NCBI RefSeq assembly: GCF_009650095.1
Contig: NZ_CP045915.1
Span: 4,464,001 to 4,528,000, forward strand
Direction: 5' to 3'
Length of the DNA: 64,000 bases
Source of the DNA: Gracilibacillus salitolerans
Lineage (GTDB): Bacteria > Bacillota > Bacilli > Bacillales > Amphibacillaceae
Positions 45,193 through 54,016 of this stretch are shown here, piece after piece (positions within the stretch are counted from its first letter, which is position 1; the number at the start of each line of letters is the position of its first letter). A program made the translations under genes and the position numbers. The notes beneath the pieces were generated by a model that was given only the letters and a program-made list of their open reading frames with translations, was not told the DNA's origin and searched no databases.

Positions 45193-46464
45193 TTAAATTA
45201 ATATCAATGATAATTGTGGGAACACAATTAATAAAACTCCTATAATCAGTAACATGATAATATATGGTGGTGTACTCTTGATGACTTCTAAGTATGGTTT
45301 TTTGAACACGGCACTGGCGGTAAAGATATCGACACCAAATGGTGGTGTTGCTGAACCAAGTGCTGCTTGGAAAGTAATAATGATTCCTAGATGAATTAAA
45401 TCTACACCCGCTGCTTCTGCTGCCGGAGCAAAAATCGGTGTTAAAATTAAAATAACTACAATAGGATCTACGAACATACATCCTACAAAGAAAAATATAC
45501 TAACAATTACTAATACGTATACTGCACTCGGATCTGATCCTAATACTGTTTCGGTTATTTGTTGCGGTATACGGGCATAACCCAGTACCCAAGTAAATAA
45601 TTGTCCACCAGCCACTAAAATAAATACAGCTGATGTAACTAATCCAGTTGAAAGAGCGATACTAGGTAGCTTTTTCCACGGAATAGTTTTAAATATTAAT
45701 ACTTCTAAGATAATGGCATATAATACTGAAATACCAGATGCTTCTACCGGAGTAAAATAACCTAAATAAATACCACCGATGATAATAACCGGGAAACCAA
45801 GTGGTAATAAAGATTTTCTGAAAAACTTAAATCTGTCTGGCCATGATACTCTTTCTGCTAATGGAATATTTTTAACCTTTGCATAGATTACACTATAAAG
45901 GGCAAACGCTAAAAACACCATAAGACCAGGTATAATACCTGCAATAAATAGATCACCGACAGATACACCTGAACCAGCTGCAAGTGCGTAGATAATCATT
46001 CCGATACTCGGAGGTACCAGGAGTGCAGCATCACTTGAGTTAATGATTAATGCCATTGCACTTGAATCTTTATAACCAATTTTCAATAACCTTTCTCTCA
46101 TCGGTCGACCGATAGCTACAACTGTAGCCTGTGTTGATCCGGAAATAGCCCCGAAAAGTGTACACGCTGCCGCAGTTGTAACAGCATAACCGCCTCGGAT
46201 ATGCCCAACAAACGCACCGATAAAATCCAACAGTCTGTTTGAGGTTTTTCCAGATGTCATTATGTCTGCTGCAAATATAAATAAAGGAACACATAATAAT
46301 ACCGGTGATTCAATACCTGTCAGTAGCTGTTTCATTAACAAATCCATATTTAAATTTGGATTATAAATTAACATAACGGCAACTGGTGCTAAAATCAAAG
46401 GTATCATCATTGGGAAATTTAGCAGCAATAATATAATCATTATCGATAATAATGTCGTTAACAT
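45193..46464 (-). CDS. TRAP transporter large permease DctM
   Basis: Membrane protein of 423 residues with about twelve helices and the DctM blocks GAISGSTQATVVAIG, SSDAALLVPPSIGMIIYALAAG and GIIPGL. It forms the Na+-driven transport channel with DctQ. The glycine- and proline-rich ATPPFGVDIFTASAVFKKP segment near the C-terminus is also typical. The gene lies 28 bases after dctQ and 64 bases before dctP, in one operon. Confidence 0.93.
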   Translation of the reverse strand: MLTTLLSIMIILLLLNFPMMIPLILAPVAVMLIYNPNLNMDLLMKQLLTGIESPVLLCVPLFIFAADIMTSGKTSNRLLDFIGAFVGHIRGGYAVTTAAACTLFGAISGSTQATVVAIGRPMRERLLKIGYKDSSAMALIINSSDAALLVPPSIGMIIYALAAGSGVSVGDLFIAGIIPGLMVFLAFALYSVIYAKVKNIPLAERVSWPDRFKFFRKSLLPLGFPVIIIGGIYLGYFTPVEASGISVLYAIILEVLIFKTIPWKKLPSIALSTGLVTSAVFILVAGGQLFTWVLGYARIPQQITETVLGSDPSAVYVLVIVSIFFFVGCMFVDPIVVILILTPIFAPAAEAAGVDLIHLGIIITFQAALGSATPPFGVDIFTASAVFKKPYLEVIKSTPPYIIMLLIIGVLLIVFPQLSLILI

Positions 46465-46492
46465 AGACTTTTCCTCTCTACTCTTTTATCGT

Positions 46493-47062
46493 TTATACAG
46501 ATAAATCTTCCAACTTTACATCTTTTTTCTCTTCATCATTGTAATCTACTGCATCAATACCTAAATAAACTTTATCTTTTGCTTTAGCTGTAAAGTTAAC
46601 GTACGTATTACGTAAGAATTGGATACCTGCTGTTAAGAATCCGATTGGAATAAATACGGCCATTAGATATCTTGGAAGTTCTAATGAGGTTGTAATCGCT
46701 CCCGTATTGTACTCAAACATTACGAAACTGTAGGAGTAATACGCCATTAAAAACATTATGATTGCAGTAATAAAGTTTATAGTTATCATCATTATTTTGC
46801 GTACTTTGAAAGGTGCAAAGTCGTAGAATGCGGACATACTGATATGACGCCCTTTTCTTGCTGCGTATGCTATACCCATGAATGTTGCAATAACTATTGC
46901 AAATTTACTAACTTCATAAGCAAAGTAAAATGCTCCTGAGTTAAACACCTCACGTGCTATTACATTACCAACGATCATGATGGAAATTAATATAATGGCA
47001 AAGCTGAGGATAAATTCCTCCAACTTCATCATAATGTTGTCTATCCATTGAAATACTTTCAA
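46493..47062 (-). CDS. TRAP transporter small permease DctQ
   Basis: Small membrane subunit of 189 residues with four helices and the family blocks NVIAREVFNSGAFYFAYEVSKF and GIAYAARKGRHISM. It stabilises the large permease. The start is TTG at 47062, placed after GGAAGG at six bases; the open frame extends eleven codons upstream without a ribosome site. The charged C-terminal tail (DYNDEEKKDVKLEDL) is cytoplasmic. First gene of the TRAP operon. Confidence 0.88.
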   Translation of the reverse strand: MKVFQWIDNIMMKLEEFILSFAIILISIMIVGNVIAREVFNSGAFYFAYEVSKFAIVIATFMGIAYAARKGRHISMSAFYDFAPFKVRKIMMITINFITAIIMFLMAYYSYSFVMFEYNTGAITTSLELPRYLMAVFIPIGFLTAGIQFLRNTYVNFTAKAKDKVYLGIDAVDYNDEEKKDVKLEDLSV

Positions 47063-47381
47063 CGTTTTCCTTCCTCCTCTTGTATAAAAGGCCACCGAAT
47101 TTATACTACATTTAATAATACAAAATTGTTGCAGCTTTCACAAATTTACTATACCCTGATTGAGATCAATTAAACCACAAATAATCGTGTATAAAAAAAA
47201 TGTTCGGCATTAATGGATATATAATGTCATTTGCTCATAAATAATTCGATATACTTTAAAAATGGTACAACTATTTCATTTTTATGGTAATTAATGTATA
47301 TTTTTGCATGTAACTTGCCTATTTTCTATAACTGATTTAGGCTTAACAAAGAAGATTATATTTATAATTGGAGTGAGAATT
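47063..47381. other. Intergenic region between dctQ and the SE1832-family gene
   Basis: AT-rich divergent intergenic region with no gene recognised. It contains the probable dctQ promoter at 47114-47142 and the upstream region of the small divergent gene. No repeat or riboswitch was seen. Confidence 0.6.
47114..47142 (-). promoter_or_regulatory. Candidate promoter of the TRAP operon
   Basis: On the minus strand TTGTGA (47137-47142) and TATTAT (47114-47119) are separated by 17 bases, about 50 bases upstream of the dctQ start. Two mismatches in the -35 box leave this tentative. Confidence 0.4.
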
Positions 47382-47564
47382 ATGAATAAAAAAGAAATCG
47401 AAGCAGAAATAGAAGATATGAAAGCTGACTATACAAGACTGTCCGCTGACCTTGAGAAACTAGCATATGTTGGCGGAAATTCGGAATATAACGAAAAAGA
47501 ATTAGAACGATTGGCTGAAAAAATCTCCTCTCTTCGTCAGCAGTTACAGAAGCAAAAAAGCTAG
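47382..47564 (+). CDS. SE1832 family small protein
   Basis: Protein of 60 residues predicted as a continuous coiled coil: KKEIEAEIEDMKADYTRLSADLEKLAYVGG, then ELERLAEKISSLRQQL. The LEKLxxVGGN turn between two helices is typical of the SE1832 family found in Bacillales; the function is unknown. ATG at 47382 follows GGAGTG. It ends in a terminator hairpin shared with the convergent antiporter gene. Confidence 0.8.
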   Translation: MNKKEIEAEIEDMKADYTRLSADLEKLAYVGGNSEYNEKELERLAEKISSLRQQLQKQKS

Positions 47565-47586
47565 CAACCTCTGTTGCTAGCTTTTT
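47557..47586. terminator. Bidirectional terminator
   Basis: AAAGCTAGCAAC and GTTGCTAGCTTTTT form a perfect hairpin with a small loop, overlapping the ends of both convergent genes. Confidence 0.8.
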
Positions 47587-49424
47587 CCATTTCGCTTTTC
47601 TTCTAATTTTTCCTTGATTTTATTAAATTCTTTACTTGGTGGTGTTAAGCTGACAATCGTATCCCCAGCTGTTGCTGTAGTTTCTAAATCTTCTGTAAAG
47701 AATTCAATTTGTTTGGATTGCTTTAACACGAATAACAGCACTGTTTCCTGTTCGCGATCTCGCATATAATCTTCATATAAATAACGCTCTGTTAACGAGG
47801 TTTTTCGTAAAACATAACCACTCTTTAATTTGTATTTCAACTCCTCGATACCTTCTGTTGGTGTAAACACTTCTCTTCCACCGATCGTATGATCAATATC
47901 GACTAAATGATCTCCGCTATGATTTTGTTTTGGTAAACGGAACACATTCTTTCGACCAAACTCAGGCAAGAATGTAGAACATACTAAGGCATTATAGGAA
48001 TCATACTCAGTCGCTGTTAACAAATAATCATAAGGTGTGAAATCCATCGTATATTCTGTTTGCTCTGATAAAATTTCACAATGGTTATGCTGAATCCCTG
48101 CTTTTCTGGCACCGTTAAGACGATCCCACGATGAGTCAACAACAACTGCTGGAATACCTAATTCCTTCATCGTCTTTGCTAATGCGTTAGTAAAACGATT
48201 GGAACCGACAATTAACACACCTGGATTTCCTTCTGATGAAAGGTTTAGTTTTTTCGCTAGCCAGCCAATTGAAAAACCATGGACAATAACCGTTGAGAAT
48301 ACTAATGCAAAGGTTAAAGGTGTGACAAGTGAAGCACCTGCAAAACCTTCATCTGCCAGAATTGTTGCAAAATAACTTGCTACTGTTAAAGCAACAATAC
48401 CTCGTGGTGCAATCCAGCCAACCAATGTTTTCTCTTGCAACGATAAACCAGATTTAACCGTCGATAAGAAAATGGATAGTGGACGGACGACAAACAGCAT
48501 TAATAATACATATCCAATAATTGCTGGTTGGAAAACATCCATTAATGTGTCCATTGTCAGCGACGAAGTTAAGAGAATAAACACTGTTGATATTAAAAGA
48601 ATCGAGATATTTTCTTTAAAATGCCGCATATCCCTAATTGAAGATATACCAAGATTCGCCAGTGTCATCCCCATTGCGGTTACTGCTAATAAACCTGTTT
48701 CATGTTTCACTTCATCCGCTATGATAAAGCAAGCAATAACCAATGCGAAAACAGCAGGTGACTTTAGAAACTCTGGAATATGCCCTGACTCAAACATCCA
48801 CCCGGTCACTTTTCCAAATACAACGCCAAGCACCACGGCAAATAATGATGCTAGTAAGAAAAACAATAAAGCTGTTGCATCCCTTCCATCAGCTAACAAG
48901 AATAAAATGAATTCAAACGCAAAGACAGCTAATAAGGCACCAAATGGGTCGACGACAATCCCTTCCCATTTTAAAATTTTTGCTGGTGTTGGTTTTAATT
49001 TTGATTGCCTTAACAGTGGTAAAATAACAGTAGGACCTGTTACAATAAAGATACCACCGATGACAAATGCAACTGCCCAAGATAATCCCGCTACATAATG
49101 GGCAGTTAACGATCCGAAAATCCAAGCCAGAAAGGCTCCCCATGTAACAATGCGAAAGACCGGCTTTCCTAACCCTTTTACTTCTTTAAAATTCAGATTC
49201 AAGCTTCCTTCAAAAAGAATAATCGCCACAGCTATGGAAATAAATGGGCGATACAAATCACCAAAAGCTTCCTCTGGATTCATCAGTCCGAATATCGGTC
49301 CCGCAAGTAAACCTGCTATCGACATCACGACGATCGCTGGCAATCGAAATTTCCAGGCTACCCACTGCGAGCCAACACCAAGCACAGCAATAAGCATAAG
49401 TATTAATAATAATGAGTCCATCAT
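47577..49424 (-). CDS. CPA1-type cation:proton antiporter with TrkA-N/TrkA-C domains
   Basis: Membrane antiporter of 615 residues. The N-terminal 400 residues are the NhaP/KefB-type exchanger with about twelve helices, including ILFEGSLNLNFKEVKGLG, TGPTVILPLLRQSKL and WEGIVVDPFGALLAVFAFEF with ion-binding acidic residues. A cytoplasmic TrkA-N nucleotide-binding domain follows (PGVLIVGSNRFTNALAKTM, GNR-like turn) and a TrkA-C domain ends the protein (about 540-605). It would exchange Na+ or K+ for H+ under control of nucleotides, useful in saline or alkaline conditions. Two ATG codons (49424 and 49421) follow AAGGGGG. Confidence 0.92.
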   Translation of the reverse strand: MMDSLLLILMLIAVLGVGSQWVAWKFRLPAIVVMSIAGLLAGPIFGLMNPEEAFGDLYRPFISIAVAIILFEGSLNLNFKEVKGLGKPVFRIVTWGAFLAWIFGSLTAHYVAGLSWAVAFVIGGIFIVTGPTVILPLLRQSKLKPTPAKILKWEGIVVDPFGALLAVFAFEFILFLLADGRDATALLFFLLASLFAVVLGVVFGKVTGWMFESGHIPEFLKSPAVFALVIACFIIADEVKHETGLLAVTAMGMTLANLGISSIRDMRHFKENISILLISTVFILLTSSLTMDTLMDVFQPAIIGYVLLMLFVVRPLSIFLSTVKSGLSLQEKTLVGWIAPRGIVALTVASYFATILADEGFAGASLVTPLTFALVFSTVIVHGFSIGWLAKKLNLSSEGNPGVLIVGSNRFTNALAKTMKELGIPAVVVDSSWDRLNGARKAGIQHNHCEILSEQTEYTMDFTPYDYLLTATEYDSYNALVCSTFLPEFGRKNVFRLPKQNHSGDHLVDIDHTIGGREVFTPTEGIEELKYKLKSGYVLRKTSLTERYLYEDYMRDREQETVLLFVLKQSKQIEFFTEDLETTATAGDTIVSLTPPSKEFNKIKEKLEEKRNGKS

Positions 49425-49673
49425 TATCCCCCTTTACCTTCCATCTTTTATCTATATTTACATTCATTAATTTCATCAGAAGCTAGCATTATTTTAAAGG
49501 TTAATAGGTTGGATGTAAATATTTTTATTTCAAACTTTTTTCTTTGTGGATGATAGTGTGCGTATAACAATGAATATCGCCAACAGTAACACCTTTAAGC
49601 TAAGTTTTGCTAATATGTATCATAGTTAAAAAATGTTATGCTAACAATGAGTTTATTAAAAGGATGATATTTT

Positions 49674-51446
49674 ATGAGTACATTGGATTTATTAAAAAAA
49701 TATTTCGGTTATGATGCTTTCCGACCTGGACAAGAAAAAATTGTGAACCAAATCCTCCATCAAGAAAACACGTTAGCTATTATGCCTACTGGCGGAGGGA
49801 AATCAATCTGTTATCAAATTCCCGGGCTTGCACAAGATGGGATTACTATCGTGATCTCCCCACTTATCTCCTTAATGAAAGACCAGGTGGACGCCCTTCA
49901 TTCTTTAGGTGTTACTGCTACCTACATTAACAGTTCCCTAACAACGGAAGAGCAATTCAGCCGATTAGCTGAGATTCGTAATGGAGAATACAGCTTTGTC
50001 TATGTAGCACCGGAACGGTTTGATTCCAATGCTTTTTTTGATGCCATTAATTCGTTGAATGTGTCATTGATTGCTTTTGATGAAGCACACTGTATTTCAC
50101 AATGGGGACACGATTTCCGCCCTAGTTATCGTACCGTTGTCCAAGCCGTGAATCAATTACGGAATCGCCCTGTACTAATTGGATTAACAGCAACAGCAAC
50201 TACTGAAGTGATTCGTGATTTACAACAACTGCTCGATGTAGAAGATAATGCTGTTGTTAATACTGGCTTTGCACGTAACAATCTAATGTTCCAGGTTGTA
50301 AAGGGACATGATCGTCAAGGATATGTAATGGATTATTTAAAGGCACATCAGGATGACACCGGAATTATTTATGCGATAACACGGAAACAAGTCGATCAGC
50401 TATATTTTTTGTTACAGGAAAAAGGATTTTCTGTCAGAAAGTATCATGCGGGTATGTCAGAAGAAGCTCGAAAAGAAGCACAAAATGATTTTATTTATGA
50501 TAATGCACAAGTGATGGTAGCTACCAATGCATTCGGGATGGGGATTGATAAGTCCAACGTCCGCTATGTGCTCCACTATGCCTTGCCAAAGAACCTAGAA
50601 AGTTATTATCAAGAGGCTGGACGCGCAGGACGAGATGGTGAGCCAAGTCAATGTGTGATTCTTTTTTCCGGTCAGGATATTACCTTACAAAAGTATTTAA
50701 TTGATCAGTCAGAAATGATGGATGAGGAAAAAAAGAAGGGCGAATATGACAAATTACAGGCAATGATCAATTATTGCCATACCGATCAATGTCTGCAACA
50801 ATATATTCTCCGTTATTTTAATGATACGATTTCTTCAACAGAAGCATGTGGCAGTTGCTCTAACTGTGACAGTGATTTAGGGAAAGTCGACCGCACAAAG
50901 GAAGCACAAAAGGTACTATCTTGTGTCAAACGGATGGATGAGCGATTCGGAGCCAGTTTAGTAGCAAAGGTTTTAAAAGGATCCAATGACAAAAAAGTAA
51001 AGCAATTTCGCTTTGACCGACTATCCACGTATGGACTGCTGAAAGAAATGACCGAGAAAGAACTAGTTTCCTTTATTCAATTTTTAGTAGCAGAGGATTT
51101 TCTAGTATCTGAAGGCGGGCGCTACCCCATCCTACGCCTAAGCAAGCGGGCTGTATCTGTTTTAACAGGAGAAGAAAAAGTATATGTACAGGCAGCTAAA
51201 GTGAAGACGAAAGAAGTTGTTGAATACGATATGGAAATGTTTGAACACTTACGGAAATTGCGAAAGTCATTGGCAGATCAGCAAGCTGTGCCTCCTTATG
51301 TCATCTTTTCTGATAAAAGCTTACGCGAGATGTCTGTTATTAAGCCGAAATCGAAATACGAAATGTTACAGATTCATGGTGTTGGTGAGCGCAAGTTCGA
51401 ACAATATGGTGAAGTGTTTTTGGAGTGCTTTTTGGAAAAAGCCTAG
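49674..51446 (+). CDS. recQ: ATP-dependent DNA helicase RecQ
   Basis: 3'-to-5' DNA helicase of 590 residues for recombination and fork repair. Helicase motifs are visible: FRPGQEKIVNQIL (motif 0), MPTGGGKSICYQIP (Walker A), DEAHCISQWGHDFRPSY (DEAH plus aromatic loop), TATAT, and QEAGRAGRDG. The RQC zinc site uses CHTDQCLQQYIL and CGSCSNCD, and an HRDC domain covers the last 75 residues (LRKLRKSLADQQAVPPYVIF). Length equals that of B. subtilis RecQ. ATG at 49674 follows AAAGGATG. A short repeat and an insertion sequence lie directly downstream. Confidence 0.95.
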   Translation: MSTLDLLKKYFGYDAFRPGQEKIVNQILHQENTLAIMPTGGGKSICYQIPGLAQDGITIVISPLISLMKDQVDALHSLGVTATYINSSLTTEEQFSRLAEIRNGEYSFVYVAPERFDSNAFFDAINSLNVSLIAFDEAHCISQWGHDFRPSYRTVVQAVNQLRNRPVLIGLTATATTEVIRDLQQLLDVEDNAVVNTGFARNNLMFQVVKGHDRQGYVMDYLKAHQDDTGIIYAITRKQVDQLYFLLQEKGFSVRKYHAGMSEEARKEAQNDFIYDNAQVMVATNAFGMGIDKSNVRYVLHYALPKNLESYYQEAGRAGRDGEPSQCVILFSGQDITLQKYLIDQSEMMDEEKKKGEYDKLQAMINYCHTDQCLQQYILRYFNDTISSTEACGSCSNCDSDLGKVDRTKEAQKVLSCVKRMDERFGASLVAKVLKGSNDKKVKQFRFDRLSTYGLLKEMTEKELVSFIQFLVAEDFLVSEGGRYPILRLSKRAVSVLTGEEKVYVQAAKVKTKEVVEYDMEMFEHLRKLRKSLADQQAVPPYVIFSDKSLREMSVIKPKSKYEMLQIHGVGERKFEQYGEVFLECFLEKA

Positions 51447-51448
51447 AC

Positions 51449-51490
51449 TTTACTGGACACTTTTTATGAATTACTGGACACTTTCTAGTA
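51449..51490. repeat. Two 21-bp tandem units, possibly a truncated array
   Basis: TACTGGACACTTT occurs at 51451 and 51472, a period of 21 bp, just after the recQ stop. The second unit runs into the left end of the insertion sequence, so further units may have been lost. Confidence 0.7.
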
Positions 51491-51542
51491 AAAGAACTCC
51501 CGTCTTTGAACTGACCTAGTAATATGAGACAAGAAAAAGCAC

Positions 51543-52356
51543 CTAGGCTGCCTTTGCCCTGAATTGAACAGGAGAAAGGCAGTTTAATTTTGAAAATGGT
51601 CGTATATAGTTGTAATAATACATGTACAATTCCACTTTTTCTAGTACAATGGAATTTGTAAGACGCATCTTTTGATGTGTGTAGAATTCTTCCGACTTTA
51701 TGGTGGAGTGGAAGGATTCAATGACGGCATTATCAAAGCAATTACCTTTCCGGGACATGCTTGTGATAATGCCTTTTTCTTCAGCTAATTCTTGAAAAGC
51801 GTAGGATGTGTATTGAGCCCCTTGATCACTATGAAGAATTAATCCCTTTGTTTCACGTCCATTACAAGCTGCTTTCAGTGTTTCTAGCACTAATTCTTCT
51901 TCTTGGTTATGACTCACTCGATAAGCGACAATTTCGTTATTATACAAATCCATAATGGTTGATAAATACATCATTGATTCCCCAAAAGGCAAGTAAGTAA
52001 TATCAGTAACCCACTTTTGATTTGGTCTATCTGCCTTGAAATTTTGTTCCAATAAATTAGGAACGACGCATTTACTTTCACCGGCGATGTTCGATTTTCT
52101 CTTTGGTTTCAGTAAGTCTGTTCACAGAAATGTTGTGTTCCTCTTTAAGTAACTTTTTAACCATTCGGTGTCCTACTCTGTAATGTAGGGATTTACAAAT
52201 ATCAATAATAAGTTGTTCTAGTTCTGTTGGCTCCCACGACTTTTGAGCCCAACGATAGTAAGTGGACCTAGGAACTCTGATACAATCACAAATCATCGAT
52301 ACAGTATAAACTTCCTTTAACGACTCTACTAGTTCTATAACTATCTCTGGTACCAA
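51543..52356 (-). pseudogene. IS3-family transposase OrfB, broken by internal deletion
   Basis: Two frames make up one integrase-type transposase. The N-terminal piece holds the HTH_21 region (STYYRWAQKSW, then SLHYRVGHRMVKKLLKEEHNISVNR). The C-terminal piece holds the DDE core: Asp in WVTDITYL, Asp in LHSDQGAQYTS and Glu in NAVIESFHSTIK. Immediately after ISVNR the frame changes and LLKPKRKSNIAGES resumes in the other frame near 52110, so about a dozen codons plus a frame-changing number of bases are missing compared with intact relatives. It cannot give a full-length enzyme. Confidence 0.8.
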
Positions 52357-52664
52357 CTCCTTTCGATTTCCTGGTACTTTTTTAAGATTTCATTTTGGAT
52401 TTCTAGATGTCTGATTTGCCTTTTTAACTGATCTACTTCGTTTAGTTCTTCAGGCCCTTTTCCAAAGGAATATTGTTTACCGATGGGTTGTGACAACCGA
52501 TGTTCTTCTCCATCTCGAAACCATTTCATCCATCTTTTAATTTGACTTACGCTACGGATTCCAAACTTTTTCATAATCTGTTTATTTGTATATTTTTTAG
52601 ACAACTTCATTTCAATGACTCTACGTTTCACTTCTTCAGAATAAACATTTTTCTTTTCCCCCAT
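52341..52664 (-). CDS. IS3-family transposase OrfA
   Basis: DNA-binding transposase subunit of 107 residues: a helix-turn-helix (YSEEVKRRVIEMKLSKKY, then FGIRSVSQIKRWMKWF) and a C-terminal leucine-zipper-like helix (ELNEVDQLKRQIRHLEIQNEIL). It overlaps OrfB by 16 bases, as expected for programmed frameshifting. Intact, but its partner is broken. Confidence 0.85.
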   Translation of the reverse strand: MGEKKNVYSEEVKRRVIEMKLSKKYTNKQIMKKFGIRSVSQIKRWMKWFRDGEEHRLSQPIGKQYSFGKGPEELNEVDQLKRQIRHLEIQNEILKKYQEIERSWYQR

Positions 52665-52777
52665 GAGAAAAGCACCTCCTAAAAGTCGTTAATTTTTATA
52701 TACGACTCTGGGGGTGCTTTTTCCTCTGTCTCATTTAATTAGGTCTCCTCACTTCAAACGAGAGTTCTTTCTTTTCA

Positions 52778-54016
52778 TTAATCAAAGCTGATTGCCCATG
52801 CTCCTTGACGGAATACGGGTTCTTTTTCCCCGTCCTCAGTTTCGCCGTCAATATCTAAGTCTGCTGAGCCGATCATGAAATCGACATGAGTCAAGCTATC
52901 ATTTACTCCATGTTTGTCTAGTTCATCCTCGTTCATGTCTGATCCGCCTTCAAGATTAGTTGGATAGGCTTTTCCTAATGCGATATGACAGGACGCATTT
53001 TCATCAAATAAGGTGTTATAGAAAATCAAGCCTGATTGTGAAATAGGGGATGCATGTGGGACTAATGCCAATTCTCCCAGTCTTGTCGCACCTTCATCTG
53101 TATCCAGTAAATGTTTTAATGTGTCATAGCCTTTGTCTGCTTCAAAATCGACAACTTTCCCATCTTTAAACGTTACACTGAAACCATCAATCATATTACC
53201 GCCATATACAAGTGGCTTTGTGGCTGTTACTTTACCATCCACTTTGTATTTATGAGGTAAAGTAAACACTTCTTCTGTTGGCATATTCGGGTTAAAGCTG
53301 TTACCATTTGGTGATTTTGCAGAACCACCCTTCCAGACATGACCTTCTGGTAATTCGAAGCGGATATCTGTACCTTCTGATTTAAAAATCAACGCTTTGT
53401 AAGATTTTTTATTTAAGTATTCACGTGCTTTCTTTAAGGTATTGTTATGGTCATCCCATGCAGCAACAGGATCTTCTTGATCAACACGGACGATCTTAAA
53501 AATTTCTGCCCATAAGCTCTCGATTGCATCTTCTTTCGATTTATCCGGAAAGATTTTTTGTGCCCAGTCACCAGTTGGAATCGAAATAATCGACCACGGG
53601 ATACGGTCATTCATCGTATATTGACGGAATTCCTTCATTGCTTCCCCACTAGCTTTGTTTGCTTTTGCAACTTTACTAGGATCAATATCTTTTAGTAAAT
53701 CCGGATTTGTGGAGCGAATCGATAATAACGCCGCACCATCCTTAGCAAAATCTAAATATTTTGCCACTTGCCATTCCGGTATATCAGTTAACACTTCTTC
53801 TGATGCATAGTTAAATTTCAAATAGGTAAGCTCATCATCTGACCAATTAATATGGACATTTTTAGCACCCATTTCATAGGCTTTACGGGCAACAATTCTC
53901 GTAAATTCTGCTCCCTCTATTGAGGAATTAATTACTAATGCTTGCCCTTCCTGTAAGTTGACACCTGTCTTTAACGCGAGTTCTGCATATTTCTCCTGTA
54001 GTTGTTTCTCTGCCAT
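52778..54016 (-). CDS. M29-family aminopeptidase (AmpS/PepS type), second paralogue
   Basis: Metallo-aminopeptidase of 412 residues, closely similar along its length to the protein at 32419-33651. It has YAELALKTGVNLQEGQ, NPNMPTEEVFTLPH, LALVPHASPISQSG and NASCHIALGKAYPTN. The ATG at 54016 follows GGAGG, and its first base is the last base of the yfmR stop (TAATG), so it is translationally coupled to yfmR. The open frame beginning 16 codons earlier lies inside yfmR and is not used. An insertion sequence lies six bases beyond the stop. Confidence 0.93.
   Translation of the reverse strand: MAEKQLQEKYAELALKTGVNLQEGQALVINSSIEGAEFTRIVARKAYEMGAKNVHINWSDDELTYLKFNYASEEVLTDIPEWQVAKYLDFAKDGAALLSIRSTNPDLLKDIDPSKVAKANKASGEAMKEFRQYTMNDRIPWSIISIPTGDWAQKIFPDKSKEDAIESLWAEIFKIVRVDQEDPVAAWDDHNNTLKKAREYLNKKSYKALIFKSEGTDIRFELPEGHVWKGGSAKSPNGNSFNPNMPTEEVFTLPHKYKVDGKVTATKPLVYGGNMIDGFSVTFKDGKVVDFEADKGYDTLKHLLDTDEGATRLGELALVPHASPISQSGLIFYNTLFDENASCHIALGKAYPTNLEGGSDMNEDELDKHGVNDSLTHVDFMIGSADLDIDGETEDGEKEPVFRQGAWAISFD

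Larger units (their letters stand above)
51490..52771 (-). mobile_element. IS3-family insertion sequence, decayed
   Basis: Element of about 1.28 kb with imperfect inverted ends. Read inward, the left end AAAGAACTCCCGT (51491) and the right end AAAGAACTCTCGT (52770 downward) match, followed by GACCTAGTAATATGAGACA against GACCTAATTAAATGAGACA, and both then have AAAAAGCACC. OrfA is intact and OrfB is broken by an internal deletion. It sits between recQ and an aminopeptidase gene, ending six bases from the latter's stop. No target duplication was identified. Confidence 0.8.

Noticed and set aside
48472..49098. A 208-codon open frame opposite the antiporter gene
   Set aside because: It is antisense to conserved transmembrane segments of the antiporter and shows no recognisable domain.
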